Positions 36,467 to 45,788 are shown, numbered from the stretch's first letter. The stretch is DNA of 64,000 nt from Halostagnicola sp. A56 (GCF_000691505.1 NZ_JMIP02000014.1:175943-239942), one strand, 5' to 3'. Notes: generated by a model not told the origin, from the sequence alone. Translations and numbers: made by a program.

Positions 36467-36772
36467 ATGATCGGAACGACGCCGGAGCGCGACATCGTCG
36501 ACTGGGAGCGTTCGGAGGACGACGGAACCACCGTCTACACGATCGAGTACGATGCACCCGTAACCGAGCCGACGTTCCAGTCGTCGAGCCTGTTCGGGAC
36601 CAGCACGGGCGGACCGGTTCCGGCCGACGACCGCGAGATACGGTTCCCCGACGGCGAAACGCTCCCGGCGAACGAACTCAGCTTCGACGCCGAGGGAACG
36701 ACGCTCCGCGTTCGCCACGGCGGCGAGTCGATTCTCGGCCGGATTCGGCGGGTGCTGTTCCCGTGGTTATGA
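36467..36772 (+). CDS. Hypothetical small soluble protein
   Basis: The 101-residue protein has acidic, beta-rich features (VDWERSEDDGTTVYTIEYDAPV, EIRFPDGETLPANELSFDAEG) and a basic C-terminus (ILGRIRRVLFPWL) that may form an amphipathic membrane-binding helix. No family is recognised. A catataag element about 40 bases upstream may be its promoter. It converges with the copper ATPase gene. Confidence 0.6.
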   Translation: MIGTTPERDIVDWERSEDDGTTVYTIEYDAPVTEPTFQSSSLFGTSTGGPVPADDREIRFPDGETLPANELSFDAEGTTLRVRHGGESILGRIRRVLFPWL

Positions 36773-36785
36773 TGGAAACTGCCGG

Positions 36786-39584
36786 TTAGTCGTCCTCGAG
36801 CAGCGATCGCGCGGAGTTCGCCACCACGAGCAGGCTGCTCGTCCCCATCGCGAGCGCGGCGAAAAGCGGGTTAAGAACGCCCGCGACGGCCAGCGGAATC
36901 GCGACGCCGTTGTAACAGAACGCCCAGCCGATGTTGGTTTTGACGCGCCGGTCGGTCGCTCGAGCGAGGTCGAAGACCGTCTCGACCGACGAGAGGTCGT
37001 CGTCGACGAGCGCAACGTCGGCCGCGTCGGCGGCCATCGCCGTGCCACCGCCGAGCGAAATCCCGAGGTCTGCGGCCGCCAGCGCCGGCGCGTCGTTGGT
37101 TCCGTCGCCGACCATGACCGTCTCGCCGGTTTGTTTCAGTCGTTCGACTGTCTCGGCTTTCCCCTCCGGCGGAACGCCGGCGAAGACGCGATCGATAGCG
37201 TCCTCCTTGCGGAATCGGTCCGCCGCTCGAGCGTCGTCGCCGGTCAGCACGACGACGTCGATACCGGCCTCGGAAATCGCAGCGAGCGTCTCGTCCCACT
37301 CCGCGCGGAGTTCGTCGCCGACGACGATCGCGCCCTCGGCCGCCCCGTCGCGGCCGACGGCGACCGGAACGCGCCCGGTTTCTCGAGCGCTTTCGATCCG
37401 TTCTGCGATCGAATCTGGCACCGTCCAGCCGCGGGCCGCGAACAGGTCCGGGTGCCCGACGACGATCTCCTCGCCGTCGACCACGCCCGAGACGCCGTTG
37501 CGGTGGCTCTCGAAGGACTCGACGGAGTGGTCGCCCGAGCCCGCCGAAGCTAGGTCGTCGGCCGGCGAACCGCCCGGCTCGTTGCCAAGCGAACCGGTCG
37601 GCTCGTCACCCAGCGAATCGGCCGACGCGTCGCCCTGTGGGTCGGACGAATCGTCGGCCGTTCGCCGCTGTTCCCGTTCGTACGCCGTCAGTTCGCGACC
37701 GTCGCTGCCGTCGTCCGGGACCTCCGCTCGTTCTCGAGACGTTCCGCCGTCGGTGACCCGTCTCGGCTGATCCCAGGCGGTCGCGATCGCCCGTCCGATC
37801 GGGTGGGACGATTGGGACTCGAGCGCCCCGGCTTTCTCGAGGAGGGCGGAATCGAGACTCGAGCCGTCGATCGAAACGTCGGGGACCGAGTCGTCGGTCG
37901 AAGCGTCCGAAATCGTTTCGACGACGCTCATCTCGCCGGTCGTCAGCGTTCCGGTCTTATCGAAGACGATCGTCTCGGCGTTGCGGATGCGCTCGAAGAC
38001 GCTGTCGTCAAAGACCACGATCGAGTTCTCGAGGGCGTCCCGGATGCCGGCGGCGACCGCGAGCGGGGTCGCCAGTCCGAGCGCACAGGGACAGGAGACG
38101 ATCAGAACGGTCAGTCCGTCGAGCAACGCCTTCGTGACGCCCGCGCCGAGTGCGAGGCGGACGGCGACGACGACGACTGCAAGCGCGAGGACGACCGGCA
38201 CGAAGATCGTCGCCAACTTGTCGGCGAGTTTCTGGATGCCGTGGGTGCCGCTCTGGAGGTCCCAGACGAGTTCGGTGATCCGGTCGAGGCTGCTCGTCGC
38301 GTCGGGACCGACCCGAACGGTCAACGCGCCGTCTGCGACCATCGATCCACCGACGACCTCGTCGCCGACCGACTTTCGCTCGGGGAGCGACTCGCCAGTG
38401 ACGACCGCCTCGTCGACCGCGGCGTCGCCGTCGACAACCTCGCCGTCGACCGGAATCCGCTCGCCCGTTCGGACGAGGACCTGATCGCCCGCCTCGAGGT
38501 CCTCGAGCGGGACCTCTTGTGCTATCGAGTCGCGTTCCTCGAGCGACGAGTCCGCCTCGAGCTGCGCGTTCTCCCCTACGTGCTCGTCTTCGGCCCCCGA
38601 ATCGGGCGCTTCAGCATCCGCGGCAGAACCGCGACGGACGCGTCGGGCCCGATCGACCTGGACGGCGGTCAGATCAGAGAGTCGTTCTGTCGCCTTGCGC
38701 TTGATCGAGGACTCGTAGTAGCCCCCGGCGCTGACGATGACGATGATAGCGACGGTCACGTCGTAGTAGATGTGCGGACCGCCGGTGATGGCCGAGACCG
38801 TGCTGTAGAGGTACGCGCTTACGGCTGCGATGGCGACGAGCAGGTCCATGTTCGGCTGGCGAGTCCTCGCGCTGACGTAGGCGCCCTGCAGGATCGGCTT
38901 GCCGGTCACGACCAGGATGATCGTCGTCAGCGCGGCGATGACGAGGTAGAATATTATCGCGCTCTCGTGGGCTAACGCGTCCTCGATGAACGTCGTCGTC
39001 CCCTCGTCGTAGAACAGGCCGCCGAAGTAGACGGGGTAGATGAGCACCACGTACTGGAGCATCACCATCATTCCCATCAACACGCCGACGATGACCCGGC
39101 CGATCGCCCAGTTATCTGCCTGTCGTCGGCTGAACGCGTCGTCTCGAGGGTACGCGCTGTATCCGAGTCCGCTGATCGAATCTCGCAGGTCGGACTCGGA
39201 GACGGCCTCGGGGTCGTGGTCGATCCGAACCGTCTCCGTCACGTAACTCGAGCTGGCGTTGCTAACTCCGTCCGTTCGTTCCGCGGCCGACTCGATGAAC
39301 GCCTCGCAGGTCGCACAGTGCATCCCGTCGACCTCGAGGTACGTCGCCTCGTGGTCGTCCGGCACGTCCCGTCCGGTCTCGAGCGTATCGCCTCCTTCCT
39401 CGGATTCCGCCCGCCGCTGGCGAACGTCGTCGGCCTCGAGGTCGTCGACATCGCCCAGCGCTTCGTAGACGTCCCGACAGCCGACACAGCAGAACGCGTT
39501 GCCGTCGCTGTCGCTGACGTCGACCCCCTCCGTTGGGAGATCACAGAGCGTACAGCCGTCGGCCGACGAGTGGGTTTCCGTCAT
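36786..39584 (-). CDS. Copper-translocating P-type ATPase (CopA/CcoI-like)
   Basis: The 932-residue P1B ATPase starts with a Cys-rich ferredoxin-like or zinc-ribbon segment (CTLC at 11-14, FCCVGC at 31-36). An HMA domain with MHCATC (Cys 90 and 93) follows, then about eight membrane helices with CPC at 498-500. Phosphorylation motif DKTGT is at 542-546, actuator TGES at 396-399, HP at 594-595 and GDGTNDAP near 808. The N-terminal Cys cluster is typical of CcoI-type pumps that supply copper to haem-copper oxidases. Two acidic insertions (about 318-356 and 605-690) break the actuator-linker and nucleotide domains. It follows the TauE/SafE-like gene by 50 bases in the same operon. Confidence 0.93.
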   Translation of the reverse strand: MTETHSSADGCTLCDLPTEGVDVSDSDGNAFCCVGCRDVYEALGDVDDLEADDVRQRRAESEEGGDTLETGRDVPDDHEATYLEVDGMHCATCEAFIESAAERTDGVSNASSSYVTETVRIDHDPEAVSESDLRDSISGLGYSAYPRDDAFSRRQADNWAIGRVIVGVLMGMMVMLQYVVLIYPVYFGGLFYDEGTTTFIEDALAHESAIIFYLVIAALTTIILVVTGKPILQGAYVSARTRQPNMDLLVAIAAVSAYLYSTVSAITGGPHIYYDVTVAIIVIVSAGGYYESSIKRKATERLSDLTAVQVDRARRVRRGSAADAEAPDSGAEDEHVGENAQLEADSSLEERDSIAQEVPLEDLEAGDQVLVRTGERIPVDGEVVDGDAAVDEAVVTGESLPERKSVGDEVVGGSMVADGALTVRVGPDATSSLDRITELVWDLQSGTHGIQKLADKLATIFVPVVLALAVVVVAVRLALGAGVTKALLDGLTVLIVSCPCALGLATPLAVAAGIRDALENSIVVFDDSVFERIRNAETIVFDKTGTLTTGEMSVVETISDASTDDSVPDVSIDGSSLDSALLEKAGALESQSSHPIGRAIATAWDQPRRVTDGGTSRERAEVPDDGSDGRELTAYEREQRRTADDSSDPQGDASADSLGDEPTGSLGNEPGGSPADDLASAGSGDHSVESFESHRNGVSGVVDGEEIVVGHPDLFAARGWTVPDSIAERIESARETGRVPVAVGRDGAAEGAIVVGDELRAEWDETLAAISEAGIDVVVLTGDDARAADRFRKEDAIDRVFAGVPPEGKAETVERLKQTGETVMVGDGTNDAPALAAADLGISLGGGTAMAADAADVALVDDDLSSVETVFDLARATDRRVKTNIGWAFCYNGVAIPLAVAGVLNPLFAALAMGTSSLLVVANSARSLLEDD

Positions 39585-39634
39585 GGATCGGTCGATGCGC
39601 GGTTCGTGGTCGAAACGCGATTAGCGGTCATCGG

Positions 39635-40435
39635 TCAGTGGTGAGAGCCCGTCATCGTGGTCGCCTCGAGGCCGTCGTAAAACGGCAACATCGGATGTGG
39701 AATGTGGTAGCCGAGACTCATCAGTCCGTGTGCGAACAGGACGTATCCCAGCGCGACGAACGCGACGCCGAGCAGACGATGGACCCGGCGGCGGTGAACC
39801 GCGTCGACGGCCTCGATGACGGTTCCGTACGCGAAGACCGCGGGAATCGTTCCGACGCCGAGCGCGGCGAGCGCGAGTCCGCCCCCCAGCGGCGACCCCG
39901 TCGCGAACGCGTATAGGAAGGCTGGATAGAGGATCGGGCAGGGCAACAATCCGTGAACGGCGCCGAGCCCGACGATGCCGGGACCGTTCGCCAGTCGATC
40001 GACGTGACTCGCGAGCCAGCCGCTGACGCGCTCGAGGCCGGGGATCGAAATCCCGCCGGTCGTGCGCCCGAGGAGGTAGTAAATTCCGATTGCGACGACG
40101 AAGGCACCGATGAGGACGCCGACGCCGCCGCGAGCGAGATCGACGACCGGAGTCAGCGACTCGGTCGTGACGAAAAACAGGCTTCCAAGCGCGCCGAACA
40201 GCGCCCCGATGAGCGTGTAACTCGCCGTGCGCCCGATATTGAACAGCGCGTGCTGGCGAACCTCGTACGTCGAAAGGTGTCCGCCCGCTCGAGCGTCGTC
40301 GCTCCCCCCGCCGTCCATTCGACTGGCGTAGATCGTCACGAGCGGCCCGCACATGCCGATACAGTGAGCACCCGCGAGAAGCCCGATGAGTAAAAACAGT
40401 GCAATATCGACGCCTAGGAATGTGAACGGGTCCAT
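39635..40435 (-). CDS. TauE/SafE-like (DsbD_2) membrane protein, cytochrome-oxidase copper-assembly type
   Basis: The 266-residue protein has six to seven helices with GAHCIGMCGPLV in the first and GLLPCPILYP in the fifth. Both Cys-containing motifs are typical of the CcoS/CcoI-linked SafE-like group thought to handle copper or thiols during oxidase assembly. A hydrophilic segment (about 40-60) follows helix 1. Its operon partner is the CcoI-like copper ATPase downstream. The role is inferred from family and context. Confidence 0.85.
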   Translation of the reverse strand: MDPFTFLGVDIALFLLIGLLAGAHCIGMCGPLVTIYASRMDGGGSDDARAGGHLSTYEVRQHALFNIGRTASYTLIGALFGALGSLFFVTTESLTPVVDLARGGVGVLIGAFVVAIGIYYLLGRTTGGISIPGLERVSGWLASHVDRLANGPGIVGLGAVHGLLPCPILYPAFLYAFATGSPLGGGLALAALGVGTIPAVFAYGTVIEAVDAVHRRRVHRLLGVAFVALGYVLFAHGLMSLGYHIPHPMLPFYDGLEATTMTGSHH

Positions 40436-40760
40436 TGGTGATCCATCCTCGCGATACCGGTCTTGCTCGACCTACTGACCGAAGGAGGTAATGGGTTTCG
40501 TTGTTTCCCACCGTCTCGGAGCCGTGACCGATTTCGTCTCGAGTCGAAACGGTGGCGGTGCGGCTGCGGGTAATTAATGGCGGTCACGGCGCGGGGACCA
40601 ATGGCGGTCACGGCGCGGGGGCGGATCAGTGTCGATCACGGCGCGTGGACAAAACGGGCACCCATCAGGACGAGGCGAAGACAACCAACTAAGACCACGG
40701 GGACGAACGTACGGGTATGTGCGCTCTCACGAAGCCAGTCGAGCCACGAGGTGACCACCG
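40436..40760. other. 325-base intergenic region with tandem repeat
   Basis: No gene is supported between the TauE/SafE-like and UspA starts. It holds the tandem repeat listed separately and, to the right, the probable promoter region of the UspA gene. It may host divergent regulation of copper and stress genes; no operator could be assigned. Confidence 0.4.
40577..40652 (+). repeat. 24-base tandem repeat, three copies, the last degenerate
   Basis: The unit ATGGCGGTCACGGCGCGG plus GGACCA occurs at 40577-40600 and 40601-40624 (the last few bases differ), with a diverged copy at 40629-40652. The conserved core is TCACGGCGCG. The copies are adjacent with at most 4 bases of spacer, so this is not a CRISPR array. 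Confidence 0.8.
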
Positions 40761-41183
40761 GTGGTAGCCCCCCTGTTAGACCAACCGATCGTTCCGGTCG
40801 CGAATCCCGACGACGCGACGATGACGTACGAGAAACTGCGACCGTACCTCCTCGAGGAGGAGGCAGACGTTACAGTCGTCAACGTCATCGAGAAAGCCGG
40901 CGGCGCTCCGGACAAAGCGGGCGTCGAACAACGGCAGGAGTACGCCGAAGAGATGTTCGACGCCTTTCAGGAGGCGGCGGCGACCGACGGTATCACGGTC
41001 GACACGCAGGTATTGTACGGAACCGACATCGTGGAAACGATCAACGACGCCGCCGCGGACGTCGACGCCTCGGCCATCGTCTTCGCCTCTCGAGGCGGTG
41101 GCCGGTGGCTCGATCTCGTCTCCGGTCGCGTTCGCTCCCGACTCGTCTCCGACAGCGAGTTTCCCGTCGTCGTCCTTCCCTGA
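40761..41183 (+). CDS. Universal stress protein (UspA family)
   Basis: This 140-residue single Usp domain starts at GTG (VVAPLLDQPIVPVANPDD) and has VTVVNVIEKAG and AIVFASRGGGRWLDLVSGRV. The last matches the G-x2-G-x9-G-(S/T) nucleotide loop in altered form (SRGGGR instead of the full signature), so ATP binding is uncertain. It precedes a second Usp protein by 293 bases. The exact role is unknown. Confidence 0.82.
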   Translation: MVAPLLDQPIVPVANPDDATMTYEKLRPYLLEEEADVTVVNVIEKAGGAPDKAGVEQRQEYAEEMFDAFQEAAATDGITVDTQVLYGTDIVETINDAAADVDASAIVFASRGGGRWLDLVSGRVRSRLVSDSEFPVVVLP

Positions 41184-41476
41184 TCGCCGTCGTCCTTCCT
41201 GGCCGTTGCGTTCGGATGTGTCGGAGAGGCGATCGAATCCGTCGGTTGCACAACCAATGCAAAAGGTTCAACTCCCCTCCGCCGCCGAACTCCTATATTG
41301 ACTCTCAGGAGATTCGGTTGGTCGGTTCGTCGACAGTCGCGTCACATCCGATCGACGGATTTGTCGGACGTTCGAACGGATTCGCGCGGTATCTGCCATC
41401 GAACGTGGCGGACGGCAATCGTCCCCGCGGGCGGAGTCGGTACCAGCGGTCGCTCAAGTACGGACGGTGATCCACC
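41184..41476. other. Intergenic stretch upstream of the membrane-anchored Usp gene
   Basis: These 293 bases hold no supported gene. A stop codon in the frame of the following gene lies 9 bases before its ATG (41468-41470). No clear remnant of the missing permease body was seen here. Confidence 0.4.
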
Positions 41477-42607
41477 ATGAGTAGTGGAGCGGTTACCTCG
41501 TTCGCACTGATCGTGTACATCAATCCACAGATCGTCCTCCTGTCGATGCTGTTCGTAGTCTTTGCGGCGGTCTGGTATCTCGTCTACGCCCGTCAGAAGG
41601 TCGAATCCGCCGGCGTCCTCGCCGGCTGGATTCTCGACCGATCCGACGAACTTCCCGACGCGGCCGTCTCGGCCGCCACGTCAGTCCAGCCCGACAAGAG
41701 CGATTACCGCGTGCTCGTCCCGCTTGCGAACCCGAGCAACGAAACCCACCTGATAACGCTGGCCTCGGCCATCGCGAACGAGCGCGACGGAACCGTCGTC
41801 GCCGTGAACATCGAGAAGATTCCGGATCAGACCTCGCTCCAGAGCGCTCGAGAGCAGGGCGATTACGAGGCCGCGGAGCAACTCTTAGAGCAGGCACAGG
41901 CCGACGCGGAGACCTACGGAGCGGACATCGAAACCCACGTCGTCCTCTCTCACCGCGCGTTCGAGGAGGTGTTCGACACCGCGAGCCGTTACGGTGTGGA
42001 CATGACGGTCATGGGCTGGGGTCCGGACTCCCACGGTGCGCCCGGGCGTGCCGAGGGTGCCATCGACGAACTCGCCCACTCGCTTCCGAGCGATTTCCTC
42101 GTGTTCCGAGACCGCGGCTTCGATCCGTCTCGAGTGCTCCTGCCGACTGCCGGCGGACCGGACTCGGACCTGGCGGCGGCGGTCGCACACACCCTGCGCG
42201 ACCAGTTCGACGCCGAGGTGACGCTGTTTCACGTCGCCGAGGACCGCGAACACGGCAAGGAGTTCCTCAGGGCGTGGGCCACCGATCACGACCTCGCAGA
42301 CGCCGAGATCCGGGTCGAAACCGGCGACATTCAGACGCGCATCACCGAGGCCGCTGCCGACGCGACGATGCTCTTGATCGGCGCGACCGAACAGGGCCTC
42401 GTCTCGCGTCTCATCCGCGGGTCGCTCGTCATCGATGTGCTGGACGAAGTCGAGTGTTCGGTACTCCTCGCGGAGAAGAGTCACACACGAAGCATTCGCG
42501 AGCGGATCTTCGGAACCGACGATCACAGCCGGGCGTCCGAACGAACGGGATCGGACGCGGAATCGTCCGCTGCCGACGCCGAGACGCTCGAGAACGAGTC
42601 CGGCTGA
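41477..42607 (+). CDS. Membrane-anchored double universal stress protein, permease-tail-like N-terminus
   Basis: The 376-residue protein has one to two N-terminal hydrophobic helices (about 5-40: TSFALIVYINPQIVLLSMLFVVFAAVWYLVYARQK). Two Usp domains follow, at about 75-190 and 205-335. The second ends with LLIGATEQGLVSRLIRGSLVIDVLDEV. In haloarchaea such tandem Usp domains often form the C-terminus of APC-type amino acid permeases, and the YLVYARQKVES stretch looks like the last helix of one. The permease body is absent here, so this may be a truncated fusion or a stand-alone anchored form. Confidence 0.78.
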   Translation: MSSGAVTSFALIVYINPQIVLLSMLFVVFAAVWYLVYARQKVESAGVLAGWILDRSDELPDAAVSAATSVQPDKSDYRVLVPLANPSNETHLITLASAIANERDGTVVAVNIEKIPDQTSLQSAREQGDYEAAEQLLEQAQADAETYGADIETHVVLSHRAFEEVFDTASRYGVDMTVMGWGPDSHGAPGRAEGAIDELAHSLPSDFLVFRDRGFDPSRVLLPTAGGPDSDLAAAVAHTLRDQFDAEVTLFHVAEDREHGKEFLRAWATDHDLADAEIRVETGDIQTRITEAAADATMLLIGATEQGLVSRLIRGSLVIDVLDEVECSVLLAEKSHTRSIRERIFGTDDHSRASERTGSDAESSAADAETLENESG

Positions 42608-42716
42608 CCGCGCCGGCCCACGGAACGGGCGTCGAATCCGCGCTCGGGGCGACGCGCTTCCGGGTCACGTTTCCGCCAACTCAATACTTACTTTTCGACC
42701 GTTTGAACTCGAACGC

Positions 42717-44135
42717 GTGTTCGTCGTCCTCTCGGTGATCAGCCGACGGCTCTTTCGGGTCTGGAAGCGCGTGTTCGGCCTATCGTGGCCGGTGATGGCA
42801 GAGCAGGTCCTCCGGACGTTGATGCGGACGACGGACCTGATCGTCGCGGGCCTGTTTTCGCCCGCCGCGATCACCGCGGTCGGCCTCGCGGACATCTACG
42901 CTCGCCTCCCCCTTCGATTCGGGATCGGCATCGGCGACGGCGCGATCGCCCTCTCGAGTCAGGACACCGGCGCCGAGGCGGACGCGAACAGGGATCAGGC
43001 GGTGTCGCAGGCGCTATTGATCGGGATCCTCGGTGGAATCCCCTTCGTGGTGTTTGGTCTCCTCGGAAACGAGTTCGCGATCTCGATTCTCGGCTCGCTC
43101 GCCGAGGAGGGAGCGTTCGCGGACGTGATCGAGTACGGGAGTACCTATCTGCTGATCGTCATGCTCTCGGCGCCGGCGATTCACGTCAACTTCATCGCCG
43201 CCCGGTCGATCCACGGCACCGGCGACACAACGACGCCGATGTACGTCAACGGGGCCGTCAACGCGATCAACATCGTCGTGACCGTCGGACTCGCGCTCGG
43301 TCTCGGGCCGTTTCCGGAACTCGGCGTCGTCGGCATCGCGCTCGCGACCGCGGTCTCGGATACGCTCGGTGCGCTCACGTTTCTGGTGATACTCCGATCG
43401 CCGCACAGCCCGATTCAGTACGTCGTTCCGAGTCAGTTGGTCATCACGAAACAGCTTCTCCGCATCAGCTGGCCGCGAATCGCCGAGGGACTCACCGAGA
43501 TGTTCGCCGAGTTCCCGTTCAACGCGATCCTGCTTGCGTTCGGTACCGAAGTCAACGCCGCCTACCACATCGGTCGACGGATGTACCAGCAGGTCGCCTC
43601 GCCGCTCGCGCGCGGCTACGGCGTCGCGTCGAATATCCTGGTGGGCCAGTCGCTCGGCCGCGGCGAACCCGAGACGGCGTTTTACAACGGTCTGGCCGCG
43701 ACCGCCCTCAGCACGCTGACGGTCGGCGGGTTCTGTCTGGTGCTGTTTTTCTTCGCGGAGCAGTTCGTCCTCGTGTTCACGGACGATCCGGGGACGGTGG
43801 CCTATGCGAGCGAGTTCGCGCGGGCCTACGCGATCGCCGCGGTCCTGATCGCCGCTTACCTCGCGCTCGCCGGATCGCTCCGGGGCGGAAGCGAAACCGT
43901 CCCTCCGTTTATCGCCCGCGTGATCGGCACCTTCGTCTTCCTGCTCGGGGTCACCTACGCGTTCGGCGTCGTCCTCGAGTACGGCGTCGTCGCGGCCTAC
44001 GTCGCCATCGTCCTCGATTTCGTCTTCCGGGTTATCTACCTCGGCGCGATCTACTATCGCCGACGCTGGATCGATCGCGGCACGTCGATGATGCGAGAAC
44101 GCGGGAGCATCGAAGAGGGGACAGCGGAGGATTGA
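42717..44135 (+). CDS. MATE-family multidrug/sodium antiporter
   Basis: The 472-residue protein has 12 membrane helices in two bundles. Family positions include LSWPVMAEQVLRTL (helix 1), DTTTPMYVNGAVNAINIVV and SWPRIAEGLTEMFAEFPFN at the start of the second half. MATE proteins export cations or drugs using sodium or proton gradients. The start is GTG at 42717, with an ATACTTACT element 29 bases upstream that fits a leaderless transcript; the longer open frame to the left overlaps the Usp gene. Confidence 0.9.
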   Translation: MFVVLSVISRRLFRVWKRVFGLSWPVMAEQVLRTLMRTTDLIVAGLFSPAAITAVGLADIYARLPLRFGIGIGDGAIALSSQDTGAEADANRDQAVSQALLIGILGGIPFVVFGLLGNEFAISILGSLAEEGAFADVIEYGSTYLLIVMLSAPAIHVNFIAARSIHGTGDTTTPMYVNGAVNAINIVVTVGLALGLGPFPELGVVGIALATAVSDTLGALTFLVILRSPHSPIQYVVPSQLVITKQLLRISWPRIAEGLTEMFAEFPFNAILLAFGTEVNAAYHIGRRMYQQVASPLARGYGVASNILVGQSLGRGEPETAFYNGLAATALSTLTVGGFCLVLFFFAEQFVLVFTDDPGTVAYASEFARAYAIAAVLIAAYLALAGSLRGGSETVPPFIARVIGTFVFLLGVTYAFGVVLEYGVVAAYVAIVLDFVFRVIYLGAIYYRRRWIDRGTSMMRERGSIEEGTAED

Positions 44136-44259
44136 GGCGGAGACGAACTGACGACCGGGACGTTCCAGTGGAACCGACGCGTCGACTCCTCGAGGCCGCC
44201 CTCGAGTCGCGAGGCCGGCGATCCAAGCGTTTTTGTCCCCTCCACCCCCCTGCACAGAC

Positions 44260-45003
44260 GTGCAAATCGAGAACAGTTTCATCCCGGTTCAGGGAGTCGG
44301 CGAGGCGACCGAACGGCGACTCTGGGCCAACGGCGTCACCCACTGGGACGAATTCGAGGGCGAGGTCGTGGGCGACACCCTCGCGGATCGGATCGAGTCG
44401 TTTATCGACGAGGGAACGACGCACCTGTCCCGCGGCGACATGTCGTTTTTCGCGGACGCGTTCCCCGACTCGAGTCACTGGCGGCTCTACGAGAACGTCG
44501 TGGACGAGGCGTGTTTTCTGGACATCGAGACGACCGGACTGAGTTCGGCGACCGACGACGTGACGACGGTCAGCGTCCACCGCGGCGGCGAGACGAAGAC
44601 GTTCGTCAACGGCGACGATCTCACTGCCGGCAGACTGCAGACCGAACTCGAGGCGGCTTCGCTTTTGGTCACGTTCAACGGAAAGCGATTCGACGTGCCG
44701 TTTCTCGAGACCTGCTACGACGTCGATGTCTCGCTTCCGCACGTCGACCTCATGTATCCGTGCAAGAAACTCGGGTTCGACGGCGGCCTCAAGGAGATCG
44801 AACGGGATCTCGGCATCGACCGGGACAAACCCGACCTCTCCGGGCGGGACGCCGTTCGCCTCTGGCACGAGTACGAACGCGGCGACGAGGCAGCCCTCGA
44901 GACGCTGATCGAGTACAACCGCGACGACACGGCGAATCTCGAGCCGTTGATGGAGATCGTTTCCTCCCGCCTCCACGAAACCGTCTTCGAGGCGAACTGT
45001 TAG
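44260..45003 (+). CDS. RNase H-like exonuclease (YprB type)
   Basis: The 247-residue protein has an N-terminal helix-hairpin-like segment (FIPVQGVGEATERRLWANGVTHWDEF, about 1-40). The 3'-5' exonuclease core follows: CFLDIETTGLS (DxE), LVTFNGKRFDVPFL, HVDLMYPCKKLGF and a final YNRDDTANLEPL (D of ExoIII). These are the four acidic positions of the DEDDh/y superfamily. It starts at GTG 44260, 28 bases after a GTTTTTG element. A DNA- or RNA-trimming role is inferred. Confidence 0.87.
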   Translation: MQIENSFIPVQGVGEATERRLWANGVTHWDEFEGEVVGDTLADRIESFIDEGTTHLSRGDMSFFADAFPDSSHWRLYENVVDEACFLDIETTGLSSATDDVTTVSVHRGGETKTFVNGDDLTAGRLQTELEAASLLVTFNGKRFDVPFLETCYDVDVSLPHVDLMYPCKKLGFDGGLKEIERDLGIDRDKPDLSGRDAVRLWHEYERGDEAALETLIEYNRDDTANLEPLMEIVSSRLHETVFEANC

Positions 45004-45057
45004 CGTGTGAGATAGATCGGTGCCTATAGCTCCCCGCGGTCCGTATCGTGGAGTAGA

Positions 45058-45456
45058 ATGAGCGAGTACGCCTACGAGACGGCCGTCGACGTCCGGCTCC
45101 GCGACGTCGATTTCATGGGTCACGTAAACAACGCGATCTACGCGACGTACCTCGAGCAAGCCCGCGAGGCGTACTTCACCGATGTCGTCGGACGGTCGCT
45201 CGTCGACCTCGATACGGTCCTGGCGTCGCTCGAGATCGAATACGAAACGCCGATCGAGGCGGGACAGGCCGTGACAGTCGGTCTGACGGTCGCCGATCTC
45301 GGCACCTCGAGCATCCCGATCGAGTACGAACTGAACGCGGACGGGTCGCGAGCGGCGACCGCCCGGTCGGTTCAAGTCTTCGTCGACCGCGAGAGCGGGC
45401 AGGCGAGTCCGATACCACCGGCGCTGCGGACCCGCCTCGAGAGCGATCCCTCGTAA
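45058..45456 (+). CDS. Hot-dog-fold acyl-CoA thioesterase (4HBT/YbgC-like)
   Basis: The 132-residue protein has the 4-hydroxybenzoyl-CoA thioesterase signature: VRLRDVDFMGHVNNAIYATYLEQARE, with the conserved D17 and the MGHVNN loop, then LDTVLASLEIEYETPIEAG and ARSVQVFVDRES. It likely hydrolyses acyl-CoA esters. Specificity is unknown. It is 54 bases after the exonuclease gene on the same strand. Confidence 0.9.
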   Translation: MSEYAYETAVDVRLRDVDFMGHVNNAIYATYLEQAREAYFTDVVGRSLVDLDTVLASLEIEYETPIEAGQAVTVGLTVADLGTSSIPIEYELNADGSRAATARSVQVFVDRESGQASPIPPALRTRLESDPS

Positions 45457-45512
45457 ACTGAGCCGGAACGAGAATTCACCCGTACCGTGCCTCAGAGGGT
45501 TGTAGACGGTGA

Positions 45513-45788
45513 CTACTCGCAGACGGTTATTTCGCCGTCGCTCGAGACCGTTACCCGATATCCACAGTAGGGAAATTCGACTCGGCCCTTCGAACGCGGG
45601 GTTCCGTCTTCTCGAGGAGCGAACAGCGCGTCGAGCGCTTCCGGATTGAGAACCTCGTACAGCGGCTCGTACTCTGGCGGCTCGATCGCCGTCGGCTCGA
45701 CGCCCTCTTTCTCCGCGATCGCAGCGATAATCTCGAAGCTCAGTGATTGCCCCGTTCGTTCGTTAGACCGATCGACTGAAAGCAGCAT
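45513..45788 (-). CDS. HalOD1 output-domain protein
   Basis: The 91-residue protein consists of one HalOD1 domain: ERTGQSLSFEIIAAIAEKEGVEPTAIEPPEYEPLYEVLNPEALDALF, then the closing YCGYRVTVSSDGEITV. The domain is common in haloarchaea as the output part of one-component regulators; here it stands alone. The start at 45788 (not 45806) fits a TATA element 29 bases upstream. Confidence 0.85.
   Translation of the reverse strand: MLLSVDRSNERTGQSLSFEIIAAIAEKEGVEPTAIEPPEYEPLYEVLNPEALDALFAPREDGTPRSKGRVEFPYCGYRVTVSSDGEITVCE

Noticed and set aside
40577..40652. CRISPR array.
   Set aside because: Repeats are directly adjacent without spacers of constant length, and no cas gene is near.
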